Shown here in pieces: positions 1 to 7,091 of a stretch of DNA of 22,662 nt. Both the position numbers and the translations under genes were made by a program. Source of the stretch: an uncultured Opitutales bacterium (GTDB lineage Bacteria; Verrucomicrobiota; Verrucomicrobiia; Opitutales; UBA9783); NCBI GenBank assembly GCA_934700265.1, contig CAKUXH010000003.1:1-22662 (forward strand). The letters run 5' to 3'. Position 1 is the first letter of the stretch, and every line of letters starts with the position of its first letter. The notes under the pieces were generated by a model. The model worked only from the letters and a program-made list of their open reading frames with translations. It made no database searches and was not told the origin of the DNA.

Positions 1-609
1 CCCTAATGTTGCATAGGAAAAAATTACTCCTGGTTTATACAAAAATACTTTACGGGCAAGCAACATAGCTGCAATCGTCATGGCTGCTGGTTCGGTAATT
101 AGAGAACCTAATAATGGAGCAAAAATTAAAATACATAGCCACCAAGTAGAAGGTCGTTCTTTACCTAAAAAATGTACAAGCCGACATATACATGTTTCAG
201 CTAAATATAGAATCGGTCGTGTTGCCGCAATCGTCATGATAGCAAACACAAAAATAGGTTCTGCATATTGCCTCGTAGAAAAATATTCAACCGTATTATG
301 CCATCCTTTAAAGACTAAAAAACATACCACAAGCGGTATTAACCAAAGACCAAAAATAGCTTCAACTTCTCCTAACCAATATAGACATTGACTTCCATAA
401 GTAGCCTGACCATTTTTTTGCTTTAAAACTTTTGACATCATTTTCAATTTTCCAGCAAAAAAAGTGTGCACAATTGCACCCATAAAAATAAAAAACGTAA
501 TTAAACGAAAAGGATCTTCACCTACCTTTTGACTTAATACGCTCCATAGCGATTGCACATTTCCATTCGTTACAATATCCGCAAATAATAATTTAAAATC
601 AAACCCCAT
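1..609 (-). CDS. Putative Na+/H+ antiporter-like membrane protein (3' end outside window)
   Basis: The reading frame runs open from an ATG at 609 to the left edge, giving 203 residues of a polytopic membrane protein. Hydrophobic segments lie around residues 34-50, 82-101, 117-133 and 155-175. The segment GSLITEPAAMTIAAMLLARK, near the end of what is visible, is the kind of conserved Glu/Pro-containing membrane segment I associate with the putative Na+/H+ antiporter family PF07399, found in PVC bacteria and chlamydiae. If that is right, the protein would exchange cations across the inner membrane. I cannot see the C-terminal half, and the family call is from memory of the family's character. 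There is no Shine-Dalgarno sequence before the ATG. A good sigma70-like promoter sits almost against it. Other small-ion or anion permeases of the same superfamily are the main alternative. Confidence 0.6.
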   Translation of the reverse strand, partial: MGFDFKLLFADIVTNGNVQSLWSVLSQKVGEDPFRLITFFIFMGAIVHTFFAGKLKMMSKVLKQKNGQATYGSQCLYWLGEVEAIFGLWLIPLVVCFLVFKGWHNTVEYFSTRQYAEPIFVFAIMTIAATRPILYLAETCICRLVHFLGKERPSTWWLCILIFAPLLGSLITEPAAMTIAAMLLARKVFLYKPGVIFSYATLG

Positions 610-617
610 ATATTGTT

Positions 618-645
618 ATTATATCAAAAACAAAATAACATACAA
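618..645 (-). promoter_or_regulatory. Sigma70-like promoter of the antiporter gene, apparently leaderless
   Basis: On the minus strand TTGTAT (645-640) and TATAAT (623-618) are separated by 16 bases. Only 8 bases lie between the -10 box and the ATG at 609, so the expected transcription start falls on or within a base or two of the start codon. No Shine-Dalgarno sequence is present. Confidence 0.45.
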
Positions 646-692
646 GTTTTATTTTTTATTTTCAAAAATTTTTATTATTAAATTTATCGTTT

Positions 693-1306
693 TTAAGTTT
701 TTATAAATCTAAAAATTGAACTATTTCTTTCATCTTTTAATGTAGTACATTCGCCATGCCCTGAATATTTTCAGGTAAAGCAAATAATTTACTCAAAGAA
801 ATTTTCAATGTTTCAAAATTTCCTCCAGGCAAGTCCGTACGCCCTACCCCATTTTTAAATAATGTATCTCCTACAAAAACAGCCTGATCAGCTTCACAAT
901 ACAATGCAATATGTCCTTGCGTATGCCCAGGGACAGAAATAATCTCTATCTCTTTTCCAGCTAATTTATAATGCTCCCCACCATTTAAATTTACATCAGG
1001 TAAAAAAGCACAAAAACGATAACTTTTAGGAATAATCATAATCTGATGCTTTTCATCTAACCAAAATTTATCATCCGAAGACATATATACTTTTGCATTT
1101 AATTGCTTTTGAAATAAACCTACATCAGCTATATGGTCCCAATGCCCATGCGTTAAAAACAAATGTATCTTCCAACCTTTCAACCGCTTAGATAAAAGAT
1201 CAAAACTACCTGGTGCAGCATCTATCAGCAAACACTCTTTTGTTTTTTCTTCTGTACACATCCAAACATTTGTTTGATAAGGTCCGCAACAAAAACACTC
1301 GATCAT
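693..1306 (-). pseudogene. MBL-fold (glyoxalase II/YcbL-like) hydrolase, frameshifted near its 3' end
   Basis: The start chosen is the ATG at 1306, one base after the dprA stop and preceded by GAGGTG (1316-1311); an upstream ATG at 1330 would overlap dprA. The in-frame product is 189 residues, ending at 737. It has the metallo-beta-lactamase metal-binding motif THGHWDH (His53, His55, Asp57, His58), GHTQGH and VFVGD, as in small glyoxalase II-like thioester hydrolases. The family's last motif, PGHG with a metal-binding His, is missing from this frame. It reappears in the -1 frame directly after codon NIQ as YSGHGECTTLKDERNSS, and that frame continues to a stop at 693. The gene therefore looks recently frameshifted, or subject to slippage or phase variation, or carries a sequencing error. 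The in-frame product would lack one zinc ligand and probably be inactive. It is the downstream gene of a dprA operon. Confidence 0.75.
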
Positions 1307-1307
1307 T

Positions 1308-2426
1308 TTACACCTCAAACAATCCATCATTTCGATGGACTATCCATCGATTTAATTCCAATGAAAACAATACTGTCTGAACATTATTCGCTTCTAAATT
1401 ACATAATGTGCAAATTTCTGTATTACTTATCGGCCCTTTTAACTTTATAAGCTCATATACTTTTGCTTCTATTCCATCCAAAGGTAAACGATCTTCATAT
1501 TGCAAGCTCTGAATTTTTGGCTCCAATTCCAATTTTAACGATAAAGGAGGTGCTGAATTTAAATCTTCTAACACATCATCTACACAAGTAACTAATGTAG
1601 CACCATTCCGAATAAGTTGGTGGCAACCTCGGCTCATTCCTGAATCGATACGCCCAGGTACAGCAAACACTTGGCGATTTTGCTCCATAGCAAATGAAGC
1701 TGTTAACATACTTCCACCTTTTAAATCCGATTCAACGATCAAGGTCCCTTGGCTTATACCAGATAAAATTCGATTACGACGCGGGAAAGTTACCCTATCT
1801 GCACGCATCCCTAAAGGAAATTCTGAAATCAAACAACCTTTTTCCTTCAACTCTGTATATAAATCAGCATTCTCTGGTGGATAAATTCGATCAATCCCGC
1901 ATCCTAAAACACCTACACTAGCCCCATTAACCCGTAAAGCTCCTCGATGCGCAGCTGTATCAACACCTCTTGCAAAACCACTTGCAACACACCAACCTCG
2001 TTCTCCAAATTCACTACCAAACTTTTCAGCCATTTGAAGGCCATAAACACTTGCATATCGGCTTCCAACAATCGCAATTGTATTAACATTCAAACGCAAC
2101 TTTCCTAAAAAGTACAAACCAATAGGAGGATCATAAATCGTTTTTAATAAAGAGGGATAATCTGGATGCTCAAATGATACAAAAACAGCACCCATCTTGT
2201 ATAAAATTTCCTTTTCTTTTTCTACATCAAATAATTTCTGCCACTGCAAAAGATTCTGACAAGCTGTATGAGTAATCCCAGCCTCTAGAAAATTTTCTTC
2301 ACTTCCTGCTAAAATAGCTTGGGCATCCCCTCCGAATTGTTTCAATAATTTCTGAAGCGAAATCCAACCAATACGCGGAAGTGCATTTAAAATCTGATAA
2401 ACATCCTCTCTTGATAAAATAGCCAT
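1308..2426 (-). CDS. dprA: DNA processing protein DprA (Smf)
   Basis: DprA binds incoming single-stranded DNA during natural transformation and loads RecA. The 372-residue product has an N-terminal helical SAM-like region (about 1-70) and a Rossmann-fold DprA domain. The latter carries IVGSRYAS (about 119-126), SGFARGVDTAAHRGAL (149-164), GVLGCGIDRIYPPEN (172-186), SEFPLG, and FPRRNRILSGIS (214-225), followed by VESDLKGGSMLTASFA. Residues from about 310 onward look like the C-terminal winged helix. Length and motif order are normal for the family, so the gene appears intact. No Shine-Dalgarno sequence is visible before the ATG at 2426. A hairpin with a T-tract lies only a few bases upstream, so the source of its transcript is unclear. 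The MBL hydrolase gene follows after one base. Confidence 0.95.
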   Translation of the reverse strand: MAILSREDVYQILNALPRIGWISLQKLLKQFGGDAQAILAGSEENFLEAGITHTACQNLLQWQKLFDVEKEKEILYKMGAVFVSFEHPDYPSLLKTIYDPPIGLYFLGKLRLNVNTIAIVGSRYASVYGLQMAEKFGSEFGERGWCVASGFARGVDTAAHRGALRVNGASVGVLGCGIDRIYPPENADLYTELKEKGCLISEFPLGMRADRVTFPRRNRILSGISQGTLIVESDLKGGSMLTASFAMEQNRQVFAVPGRIDSGMSRGCHQLIRNGATLVTCVDDVLEDLNSAPPLSLKLELEPKIQSLQYEDRLPLDGIEAKVYELIKLKGPISNTEICTLCNLEANNVQTVLFSLELNRWIVHRNDGLFEV

Positions 2427-2430
2427 GCAA

Positions 2431-2459
2431 GTAAAAAAGAAAATCCCCCAATAGGGAGA
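2431..2459 (-). terminator. Second, weaker terminator-like hairpin between rpmA and dprA
   Basis: On the minus strand TCTCCC (2459-2454), loop TATT and GGGGGA (2449-2444) form a six-pair stem with one G-U pair, followed by a T-rich run (2443-2431). The stem pairs only as minus-strand RNA. It could be a tandem terminator for the rplU-rpmA transcript or an attenuator in front of dprA. Confidence 0.4.
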
Positions 2460-2460
2460 A

Positions 2461-2489
2461 TAAAAAAACGCCCCATAAAAAGAGGCGTT
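2461..2489 (-). terminator. Rho-independent terminator of rplU-rpmA
   Basis: On the minus strand AACGCCTC (2489-2482), a 7-base loop and GGGGCGTT (2474-2467) form an eight-pair stem with one T-G pair, followed by a run of T. It begins 7 bases after the rpmA stop codon. Confidence 0.85.
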
Positions 2490-2495
2490 CCAAAG

Positions 2496-2741
2496 TTATT
2501 GCGCGTTTACAGCGACTTTACGATGCTCCTTATCCCAAGCAACTACACCATCAATTAAGGCAAACAATGTAAAATCTCTACCTAATCCTACGTTATTTCC
2601 TGGATGGTACTTTGTTCCACGTTGACGCATTAAAATTGTTCCAGCACGAACAACTTGCCCACTGTAACGCTTTACACCTAAATTTTTACATTTACTATCT
2701 CTTCCGTTCTTAGACGAACCTTGCGCGCTATGATGTGACAT
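2496..2741 (-). CDS. rpmA: 50S ribosomal protein L27
   Basis: L27 lies near the peptidyl-transferase centre of the large ribosomal subunit. The 81-residue product starts [16 protein letters not shown] and continues with [20 protein letters not shown] and [16 protein letters not shown], which is the standard L27 pattern. There is no Firmicutes-type cleavable N-terminal extension. The start is well defined: AAGGAG (2754-2749) lies 7 bases before the ATG. It is 16 bases downstream of rplU in the usual L21-L27 pair, and a strong terminator follows. The N-terminal tail reads SHHSAQ rather than the common AHKKA, a minor lineage difference. Confidence 0.97.
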   Translation of the reverse strand: MSHHSAQGSSKNGRDSKCKNLGVKRYSGQVVRAGTILMRQRGTKYHPGNNVGLGRDFTLFALIDGVVAWDKEHRKVAVNAQ

Positions 2742-2757
2742 CTAGATTCTCCTTATA

Positions 2758-3075
2758 TTATTTAACTTCAATTGATTCTACTTTAATAACAGATAATTCT
2801 TGACGATGACCTTGTTTTCTTTGAAAACCACCACGACGACGATGCTTCAATACCAAGATCTTTTTATCACGCTTATTCTCAAGAACCTTTACACGAACAA
2901 CCGCATTTTCAACCATTGGTGAACCAAAATGTACACCGGCTTCATCCTCAAACATAAGGACATCCTTAATATCCAAAACACTACCTGCTTCTGTATTTGG
3001 ATAACGATTAACCTTTAAAATATCACCTGTTTGAACAGTGAACTGTCTTCCTTGGGTTTTAATGACCGCTTTCAT
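2758..3075 (-). CDS. rplU: 50S ribosomal protein L21
   Basis: L21 binds 23S rRNA in the large ribosomal subunit. The ATG at 3075 is chosen because the product then begins MKAVIKTQGRQFTV, matching the usual MYAVIKTGGKQYxV start. A TTG two codons upstream is possible but unneeded. The 105-residue product contains GDILKVNRYP, VLMFEDE, FGSPMVENAVV and, near the end, KRDKKILVLKHRRRGGFQRKQGHRQ, all typical of L21. It is the first gene of the rplU-rpmA operon. The 53 bases upstream must hold its promoter, but I see no convincing -35/-10 pair and no Shine-Dalgarno sequence. Confidence 0.96.
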   Translation of the reverse strand: MKAVIKTQGRQFTVQTGDILKVNRYPNTEAGSVLDIKDVLMFEDEAGVHFGSPMVENAVVRVKVLENKRDKKILVLKHRRRGGFQRKQGHRQELSVIKVESIEVK

Positions 3076-3128
3076 ACTCAATAACTTTTGCGACTGTTAA
3101 TAACAATTAATGTAAATAGCAAACTACG

Positions 3129-4319
3129 CTAATAAAATAATTGCAAGCATTTTTTACGTGTTTCTACTATCAAATTTTCATTCTTTCTATCTTCTAATGA
3201 TAAAAACCACATAAACAAAGCGAAAAATTTACCCAAGTTTTGACAAGCAATTTTTTTCCCACCTTCTTCAATTTCCCTAGCTATAAAACCTGCATGATCA
3301 CTTACAACTCGAAAAGAATAAAAATTACACTTCTTTCTTCGACATTGATCTGCAATCTGTCCATCTTCCATATTGAAAAAAGCATTCGAATTATCCCCTT
3401 CACCTCCCAGTTTGGCTATCGATGATGCAAAATCCTTACTATCGATAAAAGCACCCAAAGAATAATTTACTCCATGTAAAATATTTATCTTATTCCTTCT
3501 CAATATAGTTTCAAAATCTTCTCCTAAAGGAAACTCATCCATCGAAGTTTGGATCACATCTTTTTTGTAAACATAAACATTACCTACCTGCATTGCGGCC
3601 TCTTCATCTAAAGACTGTACTTGACGATCCTTTAAGTCGCCTATACTCATTTTGGGAATATAATTATAATTATTAGCAACTAAAACACTCCCCACATCCA
3701 CTTCAGTGTTCAAACAACCACAAATACCCCCTAAAAAGACGGTCTTTAATTTTTTAAATACACTAAATAAATTTTCACAAAAGCTAGCAACTTTATTTGC
3801 TTCCCCACATGTTGCCATACAAAAAATTTTACCATTAAGCTCCACCACATTTAGCATTGAATTTCCCAAATTCTGCGGATAAAGCCTTTTTTTAACCGAC
3901 TGAAGAAAAATTTCATTTTCAACATCTTTAGCCCCAATCTCCTTCAAATTTTCATAAACCACTGAAAATTCCCATTCATTAGGAAATAAATAAATAATTG
4001 AAATGCCTTTAATCACCTTATTTAATGCGTTTTTAAACTCATCTTTAATCACCTCTCCATATGCCTCTTCGTATGACTTTTTAAACTCCCTTGGCTTATA
4101 TACCGCTATACCATACATAGCAAAAGCTTGCGCCATCCTGTCAGCTTTTTCATTAATATACCAACATCTTTCAGTTACAACCCTTGTTCGCCTTGTTGCA
4201 CCACAATTGTAGTGTGTCCTCCTATGCTTACAACCTTCTGACTGTCTATACCTAGGCACTCCGACACACAAAAGTGTATTTATACAAAAAACAGAAAAAA
4301 ACAAACTAATCGACTTCAT
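3129..4319 (-). CDS. Exported nucleoside phosphorylase / MTA-SAH nucleosidase-like protein
   Basis: The 396-residue product starts with a signal peptide-like stretch (MKSISLFFSVFCINTLLCVG). It is followed by a Cys/Arg-rich and helical segment of about 80 residues. From about residue 100 to 370 the order of motifs matches the PNP_UDP/MTA-SAH nucleosidase fold: a first strand NKVIKGISIIYLF, MATCGEANKVAS (like the SGxGKVNAA strand), VFLGGICGCLNTEVDVGSVLVA, SLGAFIDSKDF, FFNMEDGQIADQC (Glu318 aligns with the nucleoside-binding MExxAIA Glu) and FRVVSDHAG (Asp341 aligns with the catalytic Asp). It therefore probably cleaves or binds a purine nucleoside. Unlike cytosolic MTA/SAH nucleosidase, it would act in the periplasm or outside the cell. 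It stands alone between rplU and tRNA-Arg, with no Shine-Dalgarno sequence. The exact substrate is unknown, and a non-catalytic binding role is possible. Confidence 0.7.
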   Translation of the reverse strand: MKSISLFFSVFCINTLLCVGVPRYRQSEGCKHRRTHYNCGATRRTRVVTERCWYINEKADRMAQAFAMYGIAVYKPREFKKSYEEAYGEVIKDEFKNALNKVIKGISIIYLFPNEWEFSVVYENLKEIGAKDVENEIFLQSVKKRLYPQNLGNSMLNVVELNGKIFCMATCGEANKVASFCENLFSVFKKLKTVFLGGICGCLNTEVDVGSVLVANNYNYIPKMSIGDLKDRQVQSLDEEAAMQVGNVYVYKKDVIQTSMDEFPLGEDFETILRRNKINILHGVNYSLGAFIDSKDFASSIAKLGGEGDNSNAFFNMEDGQIADQCRRKKCNFYSFRVVSDHAGFIAREIEEGGKKIACQNLGKFFALFMWFLSLEDRKNENLIVETRKKCLQLFY

Positions 4320-4396
4320 ACTTATTTAATGAAAGCAAAAAACATGCCAAAATATACGTTTACTTAAAAAAAAGACCATAAAACATGTTAAAGAAA

Positions 4397-4473
4397 TGGC
4401 GCGCCTTGAGGGAGTCGAACCCCCAACCTTCTGATCCGTAGTCAGATGCTCTATCCAATTGAGCTAAAGGCGC
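4397..4473 (-). tRNA. tRNA-Arg (anticodon ACG), CCA encoded
   Basis: The minus strand folds into a complete cloverleaf of 77 bases. The acceptor GCGCCTT pairs with AAGGCGC, followed by discriminator G and an encoded CCA. The D arm is GCTC...GAGC, the anticodon stem TCTGA/TCAGA encloses loop CTACGGA, and the T arm is GGGGG-TTCGACT-CCCTC. The anticodon ACG reads CGU/CGC/CGA arginine codons after A34-to-inosine editing. Confidence 0.97.
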
Positions 4474-4545
4474 ATCTTAGATACAATTTACATTACTTAT
4501 AAGAAATAAAAGGAATTCTCATGTCAATAAAATAAACAAAATTTC

Positions 4546-4575
4546 TTGTATTTTCTATATCATTTCAGCAATAAT
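4546..4575 (+). promoter_or_regulatory. Promoter of the exonuclease gene, apparently leaderless
   Basis: TTGTAT (4546-4551) and AATAAT (4570-4575) are 18 bases apart. Seven bases separate the -10 box from the GTG at 4583, placing the expected transcription start on the start codon. There is no Shine-Dalgarno sequence. Confidence 0.4.
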
Positions 4576-4582
4576 ATTGTTT

Positions 4583-5236
4583 GTGGAAGATTTTATAATT
4601 TACGCGATTGATTTTGAAGGAAGCCTGCAGACAGGTATTTTAGAATACGGTATCGTCGGATTATCAGCACAACAAGGCATTTTTTCAACCGAATCAAACT
4701 TATGCAAAAACAAGACTTATATTCCACTCACAGAAATGCATTGCCATGGACTTTCTGCCAATCATCTTCTCACAAAAATTGACTTTTCTAATTACTTAAA
4801 TCATTTTCTTCAACTTAGATCTAAAGCTTTTTTTTGTGCACATAACGCTATTTTTGAAAACACACTACTTAGTGATTATTGTCCTATTACATCCAATGCT
4901 TACTCGCTTCATAAAATGCAAACTCAGCAATGGGGACCTTGGATAGATACTTATATTTTATATAAAAAATTTTTTAAAAATAAAAGTTATTCATTAAATG
5001 AACTTATCAAAAATTTTCAACTAGGTGAAATTTTATCCACTTTAGGTAAGAAATTTTGTCCACATACACGAAATAATTTCCACTGTGCATTATTTGACGC
5101 CATTGCTTGTGCTCTTTTATTATTAAATTTTATTCGAAATGTAAAATCTAATACAATAACACTTACTTGGCTACTCGAACAAAGCACCCCTACCGAGATT
5201 GCTAAAAATATTCGCCAACCTCAATTATGGGATTAG
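4583..5236 (+). CDS. DnaQ-like DEDDh 3'-5' exonuclease, Verrucomicrobia-type
   Basis: The 217-residue product has the first exonuclease motif in IDFEGS (Asp10, Glu12, counted from GTG 4583), followed by EYGIV. The second motif is AHNAIFENTLL, in which Glu92 stands where DnaQ proteins usually have Asp. A WGPWIDTYILY segment follows, then the last motif HCALFDAIACALLL with His167 and Asp172. This order fits the DEDDh nuclease superfamily (DnaQ, RNase T and PolC exonuclease), acting on DNA or RNA 3' ends. The EYG and WGPWIDT elements are, as I recall, shared by homologues in Opitutae. GTG 4583 is preferred over TTG 4577 because it lies at the predicted transcription start and leaves MEDFIIYAIDFEGS. 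The end overlaps the convergent gene by four bases. Repair, proofreading or RNA processing cannot be told apart from sequence. Confidence 0.75.
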   Translation: MEDFIIYAIDFEGSLQTGILEYGIVGLSAQQGIFSTESNLCKNKTYIPLTEMHCHGLSANHLLTKIDFSNYLNHFLQLRSKAFFCAHNAIFENTLLSDYCPITSNAYSLHKMQTQQWGPWIDTYILYKKFFKNKSYSLNELIKNFQLGEILSTLGKKFCPHTRNNFHCALFDAIACALLLLNFIRNVKSNTITLTWLLEQSTPTEIAKNIRQPQLWD

Positions 5237-5697
5237 TCCTTTTGTATTTTCCCAACCTCGTACGTCATTGAAAACTGTAAATTATAATTTTCGTAAATAT
5301 CACGATTTAATGATAATGATTTTATCCATAAAGGTAAACTTTGTTCAGCTAATGATTTTAAAGCTAAATAACAATCCTCACACCACAAATATCCCGAAAT
5401 ATACCCTTTAGAAAATATAACATTAGGACGACATAATTTTCCACTACTACCCTTGATTACTTCATCACATAAAACATGCACATTTAAATTTGAAGATAAA
5501 AAATTTACTACATCAAAATTTTTCATTGGCCAAGGATACTTCAATTCATCATTCTTTTTTAAAAGCTTTTTAAAATACTCCTGATCTTGTTTAAAATCTT
5601 TTATATGCTCTTTCAAACTTCTATTATAGTTACACAATAAACAGCCAGCCACTGTGAGAATTACATTAAAAAAAACTAATAAAAACCAACGTGTCAT
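5233..5697 (-). CDS. GspM/PilO-like small membrane protein of the secretion/pilus operon
   Basis: This product of 154 residues has one N-terminal membrane segment (about residues 4-22). A charged, probably coiled-coil stretch follows (about 25-50, SLKEHIKDFKQDQEYFKKLL). After it comes a small C-terminal domain containing VNFLSSNLNVHVL. That layout, and its place directly after a GspL/PilM-N-like gene, suggest the GspM or PilO subunit of the inner-membrane assembly platform. The sequence itself is too divergent for me to recognise a family. Its ATG overlaps the upstream stop as ATGA, which indicates translational coupling. The C-terminal domain contains three Cys (residues 77, 89 and 106), unusual for this role. 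Its stop codon interlocks with that of the exonuclease gene on the other strand. Confidence 0.5.
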   Translation of the reverse strand: MTRWFLLVFFNVILTVAGCLLCNYNRSLKEHIKDFKQDQEYFKKLLKKNDELKYPWPMKNFDVVNFLSSNLNVHVLCDEVIKGSSGKLCRPNVIFSKGYISGYLWCEDCYLALKSLAEQSLPLWIKSLSLNRDIYENYNLQFSMTYEVGKIQKD

Positions 5698-7091
5698 TGC
5701 AATTGTTCAGGTATCTCCACAAAAAATTTTATTCGATAGTATAACTTTTTGTTATCCAATTTTTCTGTTTCCAAATGAATTTTCTTCAATTTTAATTGAG
5801 GTTTTAAAAATTTTTCAACTTTTTCCTTAAACCTCAACCAATCATCTTTAAAAACTCTTCCATTAATATAACAAAAGGACTTCTTACCTTCCGTATTGAT
5901 TCTTATTCCATCTATACAAAAGTCTCCTGGAATTGTTTGAAACACATCATAGCATTTTAAAAATAAGCTTGGGATATACGTCCGTACATCATTTTGTATT
6001 TTCCATACCTTATTGCATTCTTTTATCTTATTAATATCATTTTTTAAAGCCTCATACGCTACAAAACATCTCTGAAGACCCCTTACCTCGTAACCTTTAT
6101 AACCTAAAAATGAAACTGAAATAAGGAACCAAATGATTAAAAAACTAGATGCTAAAATTTTATTTTTTTCTATAAAACTTTTTAATTTCTGTAACAATGC
6201 ATTTTGAAAAATAACTGGAGCAAAATCAAATGAACTGCCCAAGCAATCTTTAGTTTTAATCATATCATCAAGCCCAACATAAATACATTGCGAAGCCAAA
6301 GAAATATTTTCCAAAAATCCAGAGACAACCTCCAATGAATGTATTTCATGAATATTTGTCTTCGATTCCTCTGCCATAACTTCTGACAATCCTTCAGGAA
6401 CATCCCCCAACAAAAATAAAGTTTTATTCTTACTATCTACATTTAACCCTTGAAAAATTAACTGTTGCATCAATTTTACATCTTTCATAGAAGATGTTTT
6501 AAAAGAATTTACCGATTGGTAAAAATCAATAAAATTTATCTCTGACTTATCTTTTATAAAAAATCTTCTCAACCCATTTTCACAAAAAATCGCCATTGAT
6601 GTTTCATCTTGACTCAAACATCTAAAATAACTTAGTAAGCACACAAATGGCGGGAAAACCATAAAATTTTCTGCCTTACTTAGCGAAAAACATTTACGTA
6701 TAAATTTTAAAAATTTCTTAGCAATAACAACCACTGCATACCGATTTTTATCCAAATTAAAATACCGAAAACTAATTTTAGATGTGTAATATTGAAAGTT
6801 TTTATATAAAACATGTGCAATTCTTTGCTCTATCGTAAAATGATTATTTTCAGGAATTTCAACTGTTAAATTCAAACAAACAGATTCCGGAAAAAGAAAT
6901 ACCATTTTTTTATCCGGATAATCATTCTGTATCTTTTCTATAATTCTTGGGAACTTATTTTCCCAAATTTTCTGATCACATGAAGCTAGATATTGTCGAT
7001 TTTCTAAAATAATGATACAATCCTTTTGATGGCCGATCAAAACACACCGGACATCAAAATTTCGTGTATCAATTATAAGGTACTCTTTCAT
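5694..7091 (-). CDS. GspL/PilM-PilN-like inner-membrane platform protein
   Basis: The start at 7091 (MKEYLIIDTRNFDVRCVLI) overlaps the gspF stop as TGATG, so translation is coupled; a longer frame to 7172 lies inside gspF. The 465-residue product has three parts. An N-terminal region of about 300 residues begins with an actin/ASKHA-like strand (YLIIDTRN) and resembles the cytoplasmic PilM or GspL domain. A single membrane segment follows at about 308-330 (SFLIIWFLISVSFLGYKGY). A periplasmic C-terminal region of about 130 residues then has a PilN/GspL-like ferredoxin-type layout (coiled region, then GDFCIDGIRINTEGKKSFCYINGR). This matches a GspL, or a PilM fused to PilN, which links the cytoplasmic ATPase to the pseudopilus or pilus. 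The identification rests on layout plus operon position between gspF and a GspM-like gene. No ATPase or pilin gene is in view. Confidence 0.55.
   Translation of the reverse strand: MKEYLIIDTRNFDVRCVLIGHQKDCIIILENRQYLASCDQKIWENKFPRIIEKIQNDYPDKKMVFLFPESVCLNLTVEIPENNHFTIEQRIAHVLYKNFQYYTSKISFRYFNLDKNRYAVVVIAKKFLKFIRKCFSLSKAENFMVFPPFVCLLSYFRCLSQDETSMAIFCENGLRRFFIKDKSEINFIDFYQSVNSFKTSSMKDVKLMQQLIFQGLNVDSKNKTLFLLGDVPEGLSEVMAEESKTNIHEIHSLEVVSGFLENISLASQCIYVGLDDMIKTKDCLGSSFDFAPVIFQNALLQKLKSFIEKNKILASSFLIIWFLISVSFLGYKGYEVRGLQRCFVAYEALKNDINKIKECNKVWKIQNDVRTYIPSLFLKCYDVFQTIPGDFCIDGIRINTEGKKSFCYINGRVFKDDWLRFKEKVEKFLKPQLKLKKIHLETEKLDNKKLYYRIKFFVEIPEQLQ

Noticed and set aside
80..391. Plus-strand open frame of 103 codons
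   Set aside because: It lies antisense to the antiporter gene, starts and ends within it, and has no protein-like motif.
4337..4396. Terminator for tRNA-Arg (long T-tract after ACATGTTTTATGG)
   Set aside because: No stable stem precedes the T-tract, so termination there cannot be supported.
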